A program made the position numbers and the translations under genes. 64,000 nucleotides of DNA from Acanthamoeba castellanii str. Neff (Eukaryota > Discosea > Longamoebia > Acanthamoebidae), in the NCBI RefSeq assembly GCF_000313135.1, contig NW_004457313.1, positions 963,198-1,027,197 on the forward strand, read 5' to 3'. Shown here piece after piece: positions 29,460 to 40,934 of this stretch (position 1 is the first letter of the stretch; every line of letters starts with the position of its first letter). Below the pieces are notes generated by a model. The model did not search any database. It saw only the letters and a list, made by a program, of their open reading frames with translations, and was not told the DNA's origin.

Positions 29460-32400
29460 TCACTTCTGGACCACCACCCTCGGCAGGGTGACGTCCGGCG
29501 GGCACTGCGAGAAGGGCGGCTCGATGAGGAGGCCTTGCTCGTAGATGACCCTGATGATCCCGTCCTTCTCGTTCTTGGCCTCGGCCAACTTGAGCACTCC
29601 CTCGCCGTGTCTCCGGTCATCCTTCCACTCACCAGTGTAGGTCATGCCGTTCGTGTACGTGAACGTTCCCTGCCCGTTACGCTGTTGTCGTTGGTCGTGT
29701 CGTGTCGTGTCGTGTCGTGTCGTGTCGTGTCGTGTCGTGTCGTGTCGTGTCAGGGCCTCAAAACGAAAAACCGCACACGCACTCGGAGCAAGAACGTACC
29801 ATGTCGTTGACCCAGTCGCCGTTGTAGACGCCGGTGGCATCGGTGAGGATGCCCTTGCCCTCGCGCACGTCGTTGACCCAGTCGCCCACGTACTTGGTGC
29901 TCTCGTCGGGGGTGGTGAACACACCCTGGTGCCGCGCGTGCCAACACCACCTCAACCATCAGTCACCGACGATCGTGGCCTTTGTAACGACGACAAAGGC
30001 TTGAATTGAAGCCTTGTGCGGGGGTGGTGTCAAGCACCTTGCCGTGTCTCCTGTCCCTCTGCCAGTTGCCCGAGTACTTGGAACCGTTGGCGTAGGTCAT
30101 GACGCCCGAACCCTCCTTGCGACCCTTGACCCACTTGCCGTCGTAGCGCGCGCCATCCGTGTCGATCCACGTACCCTTGCCAAACCGCTGTACGCATGTG
30201 TGCGAGAGAACGACACGCGCATACACAGTGAGCAGGGCGACTCGGGCATGCGTGCATGCTGTGTACTACGGCGGCGTCGGCGGCGGCGGCGGTGCGTACC
30301 AGATCGGAATGCCACTCGCCATCGTAGGTCTCTCCGTTGTCGCCGTCCCACTCGCCCTTGCCCTCCTTTCGGTCCTCGGCCCACTGGCCAATGTAGGTGC
30401 CCTCAGCCGTGTCCAGCGTGCCTGTGGCCAGAACACGGACAAAATGGTCAGCCCAGCACTAAACGTGGGTGTTTGTGTGTGTGCTGCGTGTGTGTCTGCG
30501 TGTGTGTTGTGTGTATCGTCGCTGCGTGTGTCGAGGTGTGGTACCTTGACCGTAAAGTCGACCGCCTCTGAGTTCGCCCTCGTATTTGAACCCGGGCTTG
30601 ATGTACACTCCAGTTCCCTCCATCACGTCGTCCTTCCAATCGCCGTCGTACTTGACCTTCTTGTCCAGCGACGTGAACTGGCCCTTGCCCTCCCGGAAGT
30701 CGTTCACCCAGCCGCCGGTGTAGACATCCCCGTTCGTGTACGTCATCTTTCCCTGGCCGTTCTTCCGACCCATGCTCCATTCACCTGGTGGTCGCGGTGG
30801 TCGCGGTGAGCACAACCCGCGAAGCCGGCTCGCACTACACACAACGGGGGAAAGATGATGGGGTGGGGTACCATCGTAGGTTCCAGAAAAGAGAGTGACC
30901 AGTTTGCCGCGGCCGTGATACTTGTCGTCCTTCCACTCGCCTTCGTAGGAATTGCCGTCCGAGTACTTCATCACTCCCATGCCTGTTCTCGCCCCCCCCC
31001 CACGCGCACACGCACACAAGGCAAGTGGTGCGTGAGCCTCACAGAACGAACGCCGACTTGTGGGGGGGGGGTAAGGAAGGCTTCAGAAGCCCAACACGGT
31101 ACCGTCTCGGAGATCGTTGACAAAAGTGCCCTCAAAGCTATCTCCGTTGGTCCAGGTTATCGTTCCAGCGCCGTGCCTCCGGCCCATTTCCCAACCTGCG
31201 CCACACGCACAACTCGGCGGTCAACCGACACGACACGACACGACACGACACGACACGACACGACACGACACGACACGACACACGGTCGCGAAGAGACCCC
31301 GCAAAACGACGAGTGGGTAGGGCAGGGATACCTCCGGTGTAGGTGCACAGAAGAGTCGTGAGCTTGCCCGTGCCGTGGAACTTGTCCTTGACCCACTGGC
31401 CCTCGAACGACTCGCCGGTGGCCCACACCATCTTTCCCTGCCCATGGAACTTGCCTCGCTCCCACTCGCCCTCGTAGACACCCTACACCACGCCACGGCG
31501 GTGAGTGGCCGCACCGAATTCAATCGTGTGTGTGTGTGTGTTGTGTGTGTGTGCGTGTGTGCGTGTGTGTGTGTGTGCGTGCGTGTACCTTGTCCGCGAA
31601 GCACTGCTTGCCCATGCCGTCGAATTTGGCATCAATCCAGGTACCATCATAGATGGCGCCATCCTTGAATTCGAACTGGAACTTGCGTCGCTCGCCTTCC
31701 ATGACTCGGTTCTTCTGGCAGGTGGCCACGATCCGCTGGTGACATCTGTCCACCCACAGGGTCTTGTCCTCCCTGTTGGCCGACGCAACGAGGAAGGTGT
31801 TGCCCGGCGCGTTGAGTTGCCACATGAGCTCCGCGCTCGAAGTGTCCTTCATCGCGTCCACCCACACCTGCTCGAGCTGCACGATTTCCTTCATGTCGAG
31901 CTTCTTGGCCGACTTTGGCGACGGACTGGCGAAGACGGCCACGTCGGAAAAGAGCAGCAGGTAGGTATACTGTGATTTGTTGGGACTCGTCACCGACACC
32001 GGCCCGTGCTTGATCAGCTGTCGGTTGGTGCTTATCATTTTCTACATTCACACATCAATATAGAACAAGAGAGTTTCACCCGAGTTTAGTTGAGAGGAGC
32101 AAACTAGGAATATTCTGGGAGAAAGGTGTGCGTACGTGGATGTTGGGGATTTGTTTGGCCAACTCGTGCACGGCCTTTGTGCTCTCTGACACCTCCACCG
32201 ACTGATTGATCTCGTCCGCAATCTTTTGGATACCTGGCGGAGAACGCGGCGAGAAAGGGGTAAGGCGCTCCGTCGGCCATGGTCCTTGGGACGCTAAGTT
32301 GGGTGGGTGGGGGCAGAGAGAGAGGGAGCACCTTCGACAGCGGTTTGGAGATGGGAGTAGTCGGGGTGGCTTGGGTCGGTCACTTCGACGAGGGCCTTCA

Positions 32401-34887
32401 GGAGCAGCGGATAGCGCAGAACCCTTTGGACCGGCGTGATGAGCAGAGCGTTGATGTCGAGCGCAGACCCGGAGGCTACTTGACATTCCTTTTGGGTGGG
32501 TTGCCCGAGAGAGAGCAGCGTGAGCCGACAATGGTTGGCCAGCAACGTCACAAAAAAAAGTCCACCGATGATCTTACCTTGAGGAACATGACCATCTTCT
32601 TGTTCTCCTTCTTGTTTTCAATGAGTTCGTTGGCAGCTTTGTGATCCCTGCAATAGGGAATGTAGATCTTCATGAACGGCATCTGCGGAGAGCCAAAAAA
32701 TGGGGGGGTGAGTAGTCCGGTCACGACCTCAATACGAGTACTGACCCCAAACAGGCCTGGAGGGCACCGTACGTTTCGGGTGAAGATGTCGCCGACCATG
32801 CACTGGTCCGTCCAATTGAGCATTTGCTGTCGGATGGCGGTGAAGAGCTCTCGGGAGAGATCGCGAATCTGCTCGATGTTGGAGAAGATGGTGCGGATCT
32901 CCTTGTCGTTGAACACTCCCTTGGTTTTCGCGGGCAGGAGGTAGTCCTGTTGCCATTCAATCGCGCGAGGGAGAGCACAACGTTGAGAACGTGCTCTCTC
33001 TCTCTCTCTCACGCCTCACAATCGAACTGCCTCCGATCGGTAGGTACCTTGAGCACAATGTCAAGACTGGCCAGGTATGATTCTTCGGTGGTGTAGATCT
33101 CCTTGGCACGATAGTCCCTGGTTTCGGAATGAATGGAATGAAATGGTCAGAAAAGTCGCTTCCGCTTCGAGCACCGACCATTACAGACAGCCAAACACCT
33201 ACCTGATACCCAGGTCCTTGTTCTCCTTCACAAAGAGCGCGCCCGAAAGGTCCTGCTCCGGCAGCTGCGATGATGGAAAAAACACGACAATCAATTGTTT
33301 AGCCAGACCCCAATCAATAGTGCTAGTGGGTACCACACCGCACCTTGACTCCTCCGCTCGAGGAGGGGGCGACGATGCCACTGCCACCGCCGGAGAGGGG
33401 CGACCGGATGGTGCCCATGTGGGAAGCGGTCTGCGAACTGAAGGATCCCGGCAAGACCGGCGCCACACCGTACATGCTCTGCGTCTTGCGGGTGTCGCCG
33501 CCTGAGAGAGGCGACTTAGTCTGGCCCGACGATAAGGAAAGGCCACCGCTAGAGTGCGGGGCGATGATGGCTGAGCCGCTGCGCTGCTGGTTCAGAGCGC
33601 TGTTGACATTCATGCCGCTCATGTCCATCGACCTGATGTCCCTTCGCGACACCCCAGCACCGTCGCCGGTGCTGTCTGCTGGCGCACTCTCCGAGCTCTC
33701 GCCGCCGCCGCCGCTGCTCAAGGGCGCTGGCGGACGCATGGTGGAAGAGCCCACTGTGCATATGCAATATATATGCGCAGAGATGGATATTTGTTGTGCA
33801 TAGATAACAAATATGCAACATGGAGCGCGGCAGAATATAGAATTGTGTAGAGCGCGCCACATAAAGAACGGAACGTCGTGTAGAGCGCCAGAGTGGTGAT
33901 TTGAATAGAGAGCGATCGATGGAGATGGATAGAGTAATATCGATGAGAAGGTTGAAGATATATAGAGTGGATAGGTGCGAAGCGTTAGGGCTTTTTTGGC
34001 GCCTCCAAAGAGAGGAGGAGAGCGGGGAACGGAGCTCGGGAGAAAGGAAGTAGAGGAACAGAGGGAGGTGGTCATCACTGAGTAAAGCGGAGTACGCACT
34101 TGTGGCAGAGTGAGCGGTACGCGACATAGTGGCTTTGCCGGGTGCGGTGATGTCGGAGGTGATCGCCCTCACCCGCAGTGTCGCATCCGAGCTCATTTCT
34201 AAAGAGCGTAGAGGGAGGGGCATGGAAATGAGGAGGGTGTTGGTGGTGTCTCTCTTCCACGCCGAAGAAGAGACCCTGCACCAGCGCTTTCACTCCAACA
34301 CGTTAGGAAGGCGTACCAGGTTCGGCTGGTTGCGTAGCGGCAATCATCTGAACCAATTGGGCAAGCATGGAAACAAACTTGTCGGCATCTTCCGTCGAGA
34401 TGAAGCTCAAGCCGAAGATCGTCTACGCCAGCGAAAGGTTGAGACAAACTTGGGAGAGGAGAAGGAGAGGAAGAGAAGGAGGGGAGGAGAGATGCGACAG
34501 GTACCTGACGGAAGCGCCACTGCACAAAGTTGTCCCTCAATTTCTTGTGCACCAAATCTCCCTTGATGGGCGAATTGACGTTGTACTGTGGAGGGATTGT
34601 GTTAAAGATTGCTGCGCGGAAGACAGGCAAAAGGTGTCCACTAGGCGTACCTGCTTGTCGGCGACTGACTGGCCGATGACGCGGTAGGCACTGGTGGTCT
34701 GATTGTGAAAAATCCAAATGCGTGAAGCGCCAGCGTCTTTGGCGACCCATGTCTTGAGATTGGTGTCGTAGTTGTAGACGGCTGCTTGAAGCTCCAACAA
34801 AGGAACCTCTCCACTGATTATTTGTTTTTTTAGAATCCACAATCAAACAGATTCTCCATCTTCTACAAGACAGCGACGGTACCTCAT
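29460..34887 (-). CDS. EVH1-RhoGEF(DH)-PH protein with about 17 MORN repeats
   Basis: Twenty-one exons join in frame to about 1065 residues. Exon 1 is only ATGAG (34887-34883); then 34813-34651, 34585-34505, 34422-34317 encode an EVH1 domain (YNYDTNLKTWVAKDAG, FVQWRFRQTIFGLSFIS). Exons 34198-34100 and 33753-33344 are a Ser/Gly linker. Exons from 33264 to 32136 form the DH domain (KEIYTTEESYLASLDIVLKD, LLITPVQRVLRYPLLLKAL). The PH domain (YTYLLLFSDVAVF) and first MORN lie in 32041-31589. Exons 31482-31332, 31195-31103, 30982-30872, 30784-30545, 30421-30300, 30187-30038, 29925-29800 and 29681-29460 carry MORN repeats of the YxGxW-GxG type. EVH1 binds proline-rich actin regulators, DH-PH activates a Rho GTPase, and MORN repeats often bind membrane lipids, so an actin-to-membrane role is likely. 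Confidence 0.88.
29695..29750. repeat. (TCGTG)n pentamer repeat in last intron of the EVH1-MORN gene
   Basis: 56 bases, 11.2 perfect copies on the plus strand, inside the intron 29682-29799. It is the exact reverse complement of the repeat at 31226-31280 in the same transcript. Confidence 0.97.
31226..31280. repeat. (CGACA)n pentamer repeat in an intron of the EVH1-MORN gene
   Basis: 55 bases, 11 perfect copies, inside the intron 31196-31331. Inverted relative to 29695-29750. Confidence 0.97.
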
Positions 34888-35733
34888 TTTTCTTTAGCTG
34901 AGGATGGAGGAAAGATCGAATTCTATCAATCACTCACTACGCCCTATCCTCTATCCCAATCTCTTACGCGTCGTCCGTCTTTGAGAGGATAAAGGGGGAA
35001 GCAATGTTTCGTCCTCCAACTGCGGACGGCAGTTACGGCTGACTCTGCCCAGCCACCAGCACGTCGCCAGGAAAAAAGAGGGACTTATTTCCTTTTTTCA
35101 GCCGGTGCCTGTTCATTATGTTATGATAATTAAAAAGCAGGACAGGTGCTTGATACTGTAGCTCAAGAACAGAGAATAGGATGAAGTTAGTGTATATTGA
35201 ACCTGTTGTGAGGTTGTGGCAGTCCCATCCCCTTTGGTGATGGCCATATCATTGGGCAGGTGCAGATGGGTGTACACAGCCTCCAACCTGCCCCCTTGCC
35301 CACCAGCCCAGTAACCCACATCACTGGGTGACACAGATATCCTTGCATTGGCTATGGTGCAGGCTGGTGGCTGGTTGCATCATGCAACAAGTAAATGATG
35401 ACTGGACCTCAATGAGTGTAAGGGGAAGTTAGATACAAGGTCAACCTTTGTCCAGGACAAGCTCTGATCAAGCCTAAAAAGGACAACTCAGGGGGGTATC
35501 TTCACTCCTTCTCCCAGCAATCATGAAGTGCCAGCACACTTGGTGCCATGGTCATTAACCCAGCCTTGTGGCTGCAATTGGTTTCCACCTGGCACCACTG
35601 AATTTAAGCACAGAATGTTAAATTCAGCGAAAAGAAAAAGAAAAACTAGTTCTGGTGTTGTTGCGATCCTGTCCTTGCCACCATTGATTTTTTTGGTTTT
35701 GCAGAACAATAACGCCCAATCAGCCCACACGCC
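34888..35733. other. CpG-depleted intergenic island
   Basis: From 35104 to 35626 there is not one CG dinucleotide, whereas flanking DNA is CpG-rich. On the minus strand two short protein-like fragments remain: one near 35370-35200 (reads SPSDVGYWAGGQGGRLEAVY) and one near 35615-35523 (reads NSVVPGGNQLQPQGWVND). Neither has a start or clear splice partners. A decayed, formerly methylated mobile element or gene relic is possible. Confidence 0.5.
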
Positions 35734-37463
35734 ATGAACGCGCACGCCGATCTGTACCTATACAAGGCCCCTCTTTCAATTTGACTCGCAACGAGTTGGC
35801 CACAATTGCTTGGATTGCACCTGCACTTCTCCAAGGCACTGGATTGCACACCCCCTCCAGTGATGGTCTCGCCTCCTACGCCTGCATGCTCTCATTTTTT
35901 TCGCCGGCATTTGTTTAATTTACTCATTACCCAATTCCACCCATCAGGAGAAGCTTCTCGAGAAAACGCAAGGCCGATGATTTGCACCAACAACCACAAC
36001 TCATCCAAGAGCACTCGTTCGACAATCACCAGAACCAATGCGGCATCTGTTTGTCCTGCATTGAGCCGCCAGGCGTCCTTGGGTGCGCACACAGCTTCTG
36101 CTTTGACTGCATCACGCACTGGAGTCAGATTACCAACCGCTGCCCTCTGTGCCGCCGACGGTTCAGCTCCATCGCCACCATCGAGAAGCGAATCGAAAAT
36201 GGCGTTGAGATGGAGGTCGCCTGCGAAGTAGCGGTGGAAGAGCGCGATTTCTCGCCAGCGCCGACCGAGGTCGACTACTATGGTGCGATCGATCCCTTCG
36301 ACGAGGAAAGCGCGGAGAGCGAGAGCGAGAGCGAAGACGACAGTAGCGCAGATTACGAAGATGGCGAAGCCGACAGTGAGGATGAGTGGATCCTCAACAC
36401 CCCACAACCACTCCCGACACCACCAACGGCACCGGTCGACGAGGTCGAAGAGCTGAGAAAGAGGTGGGCCAGGGCGTCCGTGCGGCGACGCTTCCGCTGC
36501 GAGCACGAACACTGCGAGAAGGCGTTCAAGACCGGCTCCGACCTCAAGCGCCACATGCTCATTCACGCCCAGGTGCGCCAGTTCGGCTGCGAGCACTGCG
36601 AGAAGCGGTTCATGCGTCGGCAAGACCTCAAGCGCCACCTCGTCACGCACCTCGCCGCGCCCGCTCCGCGCTCGGCTTCTTCCGACGACCAGCAGTTGGT
36701 CGAGACCTCGATTGCCGTCGTCGCATCAGCGTCCGCCCCACCACCTCCTCCGGTCATCGTCGACGAGGCGACGGGCCAGCGAAGATTCGTGTGCACCTAC
36801 CCGGGCTGCGACAAGACCTTCACGCTGAACCAAAACCTCAAGCGCCACCGCAAGGTGATACACAAGGATACCACTACCACCACATCGTCGTCGTCGTCAA
36901 GCGAGGAAGAACGACAGGCCGCGACCATTTCGACCACCACCTCGTCGTCGTCTGGGGTCGTCGTCATCGACGAGGCCACGGGCCAGCAGCGATTCGCGTG
37001 CACCTACCCGGGCTGCGGTCAGACCTACTCGCACCGGCCCAACTTGACTCGCCACCGCAAGAGCGCGCACAAGGACACCACCGCCTCGGCCACTTCTTCA
37101 TCGTCGTCGTCATCATCAGGCGAAGATGAACGCCCTCGACCACCTTCGCCAGCAACATCGACCGGCGTCATCGTGCAGGACGAGGCGACGGGCCGGTTCG
37201 TGTGCGACTTCGTGGGGTGCGACAAGACCTTCACGCTGCGCAACAACCTCGCGCGCCACCGCAGGACACACCAGGGCGCGAGCTACCAGTGCCCCGAGTG
37301 CGACAAGTCGTACACGCAGTCGGGAGACCTCAAGCGCCACTTGAGCATCCACAGCGGCGAGCGGCCATTTGCGTGCCACCTGTGCGAGCAGGCCTTCCGC
37401 CAGAAGGCTCATCTCGCTGCTCATCTCCGATCGAAGGCGCACGCTTCCTCGCTCTCTCTGTGA
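35734..37463 (+). CDS. RING finger plus C2H2 zinc-finger protein
   Basis: The main exon (35948-37463) encodes a C3HC4 RING (CGICLSCIEPPG, CAHSFCFDCITHW, CPLCRRRF), an acidic Ser/Glu linker, and seven or so C2H2 fingers in pairs separated by Thr/Ser runs and a repeated VDEATGQRRF/IDEATGQQRF/QDEATGRF leader; the last three fingers (YQCPECDKSY, FACHLCEQAF) are tandem with a TGEKP-like HSGERPF linker. The exon has no ATG before the RING; a 20-base exon at 35734-35753 (ATG AAC GCG...) followed by GTACCT and the acceptor at 35947 restores a start in frame, so I use it, with low certainty. Likely a nuclear DNA-binding ubiquitin ligase. The DEATG-finger unit has been duplicated within the gene. Confidence 0.82.
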
Positions 37464-37566
37464 CCTTTACCGGCAAATCAAATGTACATTCCATGTTTCA
37501 CCTTCATCTCGAAGCGACAAGAGGGAAATGAATCCATTGATCTGTTGCGTGTAGACACGATACAGT

Positions 37567-38163
37567 TTAGGCCTTCTTGAGCTTCCTTCGAAGGAAGCGA
37601 GACTCCTTCAGCTTCTTGCGGTGCTTGTGCTTGTTCATCTTGCGTGCTCGCTTGCGCATCACCGAGTCCATCTGGTACGAATCGAGAGGCTGCATCTTCT
37701 CCCACATCGAGATGGCACCGTCCGACCAGGGAAGAGAGACCGGCACGTCGACCATCGAAGCGAACACGCCCACGTTCTTGAGGTAGAGGGGCTTGCGCTC
37801 TGCGAGGGGGTTGAAGTTGGCGGGGCCAACGCCGTTGTGGAGGCGACCGCCGTGGATGGTGAAGAAGCCCTTGGTCGTCCAATTAACGAAGGTATCGTTG
37901 ATCTTGCCGAAATTCTGCCCCTCCTCGTCGGCAGTCGATCGCGGCGTCGTTTGCAGCAGCGTTGGCACCGCATCGGAACAAAGGACTTCGCTATCGATGG
38001 GACCCGCCCCCGAATCGATGCTGCGTCGCGTCACGGTAATCGAGAATGTGCGAGCCGTCCGGGCAGAGGAGGCAATGCCAGCAGCTCGCGTCCACAACGT
38101 GGCGGAGGAACTCGACATCTCGCGGGGGAAGAGGCCACGCCTCATCCATCCGGCCCGCTGCAT
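37567..38163 (-). CDS. Mitochondrial small ribosomal subunit protein mS38 (AURKAIP1/Cox24 family)
   Basis: An intronless 198-residue frame. The last 33 residues (MDSVMRKRARKMNKHKHRKK and onwards, ending RFLRRKLKKA) are the highly basic mS38/Cox24 domain, which packs against small-subunit rRNA near the decoding site. The N terminus (MQRAGWMRRGLFPREM) looks like a mitochondrial presequence. The middle part is poorly conserved in this family and I do not recognise motifs in it. In yeast the homologue is needed for translation of COX mRNAs. The stop codon and basic tail are intact. Confidence 0.82.
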   Translation of the reverse strand: MQRAGWMRRGLFPREMSSSSATLWTRAAGIASSARTARTFSITVTRRSIDSGAGPIDSEVLCSDAVPTLLQTTPRSTADEEGQNFGKINDTFVNWTTKGFFTIHGGRLHNGVGPANFNPLAERKPLYLKNVGVFASMVDVPVSLPWSDGAISMWEKMQPLDSYQMDSVMRKRARKMNKHKHRKKLKESRFLRRKLKKA

Positions 38164-38823
38164 TTTTTTTTTCGAATTGAATGGCTTAAGATTAATCTTC
38201 CTTTTCCTTTTTTCTTTTGAAGCAAAATCCAGCAGACGAATGTTGTTTTAGTTTTTGCCCTCGTGATGCTGCCTCAAATCTCATTAGTTTAAGTCTGATG
38301 CGCTGGTTTCCTTGCCTCTTGGCGTGGTGATGGTGCCCTGATTTCAGCAATGGTACCTGAAGGGCTTTATTTGTTTTTATTCATTTATTTATCATTTTCC
38401 ATTCTCTTCTATCGGGCGATGATTATGACCCTTACACACCACTGAATGCAAGTGAATAGCTTCTATGCTTCTCCTTCATTGACGACCCAAGAATGGATAT
38501 ATGAGCCCACTTCTCTTCTTATTATCATTTATAATATTTTGGCCACCTACACCTCCATCTTGTTGATCCTTTATTGCAACTCGCACAATAAAGAGCCTCC
38601 ATACCCTCCTGTCCTCCTCCGCTTCTGTGGCGCCTCTTCGACGAGATTCAAAACTTCGCTTCTTTTGATACACTCTGCTCTGCCTCTTGTCTTCCCATCG
38701 TCCATGTGTCTCTTTCGCGCGCAGCTTCTCCTCTGGCTTCTTCTTCTTGCTTCTCCGCCTCAGTGGGTGGTGTTCTCCATCCATCATCGTCGTCGTCTTC
38801 CTGGTCTTCCGTTGTCCTTCTTC
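38164..38823. other. Intergenic T-rich region
   Basis: About 660 bp. Plus strand is pyrimidine-rich and AT-rich from 38200 to 38600 (for example ttatttgtttttattcattt). Reading frames here have no coding bias. Probably promoter of mS38 and 3' UTR of the Rac-like gene. Confidence 0.4.
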
Positions 38824-40644
38824 TTACGCGGCGCCGTTGTCCCTCTTGATCGTCGAGCCCTTCGCTGGCTCGGCAGCCGGAGAAGACGAAGATGACGACG
38901 ACGACGACGCGATGGACGTTCCACTCGAGCCTCCCCTCAGAATCGAGCCGGACCTCTTTTTCGATCCGCTTCCGGTCAGCTTCTCCTTCTTGCCCTTGCC
39001 CCGCCTGCTACCGCTCGTCTGCTCCTCCTCCTCCTCCTCGCCGGCGCCCTCCGGCAGGGGCTCGTAGTGGCTCACGCTCTGCATAATGCCTCCGAGGAGG
39101 GCCTCCTTTGTGACGGGCGTCGCCTCGGACACCTTGCCGCCACTGCCGTTGTCCTTCTCCTCGCCTTCGTTATTCACCTCCGCCCCGGCCTTCTTCCTGC
39201 CAAAGTTTCGCTTCATCGGCTCGTCGTCTTCGATATCCCTACCTGCGCATGGATCGAACGTGATTACAGCACACTATTGTCAGAGGCCGAACGCACGCAT
39301 GCATAGAGAGAGAGAGAGAGACGTCGCGAACTGCAGCAGAGGTGATGATGATGATGATGGACTGCGTACATTTTTTACAGATGAGTTTGTTGCCCCACTC
39401 GTGGCTTTTTGGCAGCAGCACCACGCAGTCCGGGCAGTACTGGTGATTGCACCGCACGCACTTGTGCTGCGCGAGGGAGGGACACGGGGGGAAGCGGTTG
39501 TCAGTGGTTTGCGAGAGAGTGGCGACAGCGTCGACGACGGGGGACAGTTAGAGAATCGTGCTACGCGCGCGTACCTTCTTGGAGAGGAGAGAGAAATCCT
39601 TGAAGCACTTGGTCGACCAGCAGGCCGAGCCTGGCCGCTTGTTGCTACGGAAGTTGATGATGGCCATGATGGTCTGCCCGAACACGTCGCGGAAGCCCTT
39701 GTTGGTGATGGCGCTGCACTCGATGTACGACACGCAGTTGGTCTCCTTGGCGAGTTTCTTGCCCTGCTTGTAGGTGACGGGCTTGATGTTCTTCGCCTTC
39801 AGCTCGGCCAGGCGCGTCTCGTCGTCTCGGCAGTCGTTCTTTGTTCCCACCAAAATGCGCGGCACCTCCCTCGAGTCTCCTTTCGTTATCTCTGGTATCC
39901 ACTGTGCGACCACACACACACACACACACAACACACACACGACACACACACACATTACGATGTCAACAACTGGCTCAGAGAGTCATCACAAGCCTGTCGC
40001 CGCAGGACGTACTTTGTATTTGACGTTCTGGAAGGAGACCGGGTTATCTATGGCGAAGAAGACGAGGAATATGTCTGCGTTCTGATACGACATGGGCCTC
40101 ATCATCTGGAAGTCGTCTTGTCCTGCCGTATCCCACCTGGAAGAAGGAAGAGGGTGAGCACATAGTGGCGCCAAGCCACCACCAGCCGACAAGAGACCCA
40201 AGCAAAAGAGCTCTTTCGCGCGGCAACATAGATTCTACGTAATCGCAGGAGTCAGGAAGATTTGAAAGGAGATTGGAACGTACAGTCCAAGATTGATCGG
40301 CAGCCCGTCCCACATTACCACGGCATTGTAATTGTCGAACACCTACCGAGAAATGGAATGAGCATTGGGAAAGGGGCTCGTACAGCATGGAAAGAGATGC
40401 GAATCTTGTGAGCGAGTAAGCGAGGGGGGGGGCGTACAGTGGGAACGTAATCCTTGGGGAAAGCCTTCATGGTGTAGGTGATTAGGAGGCATGTCTTGCC
40501 CACCGTACCGTCACCAACTATTGATCCATTAAGAGAATGATCAGAATGACAATGGAAAGGAAGGAAATGGGCCAGATAGCTTGATCGATGATCCATAAGG
40601 GTGGGTAACCACTACGCACCCACTACGCATTTAATGTGCTGCAT
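38824..40644 (-). CDS. Rac-like GTPase with C-terminal FYVE-like zinc finger
   Basis: Seven exons (40644-40620, 40517-40438, 40342-40284, 40136-40013, 39901-39575, 39466-39370, 39242-38824) join in frame to 376 residues. Residues 1-185 are a Rho-family G domain: [20 protein letters not shown] (P loop), switch [30 protein letters not shown] and ECSAI. Instead of ending in a CAAX box, the protein continues into [30 protein letters not shown] ... LICKKC (about 190-239), whose Cys spacing and basic-HKCxxC core match FYVE-type fingers. A charged and Ser-rich tail (240-376) ends in NGAA, with no prenylation signal. Rac members drive actin remodelling; here a lipid- or zinc-dependent finger may replace prenylation. 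Switch II Gln is kept, so GTP hydrolysis should work. Confidence 0.88.
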
Positions 40645-40934
40645 TGCAAATTGGCCAAGAGATGCTGGATTCAATGCAATGGGCTACTCGCGAGAAGACA
40701 GACGTTGGACCAGAATTTCCAAAGCAGAACAATCGACACAATTCGTTCTTCGTCTCAAATCGAATGGTCGTCGCACGGGTCGATCGAGTCGTGGGAACGG
40801 CAGTTACGCTCCGCCGTGCGTGGTCGCTCAAGTTTCCACCACCCCGCCGGCTCGGCCAATCGATGCGGCTCGAAAGCGAAAATTCTCTCCCCGGTTTTTA
40901 CCTTCGCTGACGTGGCAGCAAAAAAACAGAGGAG

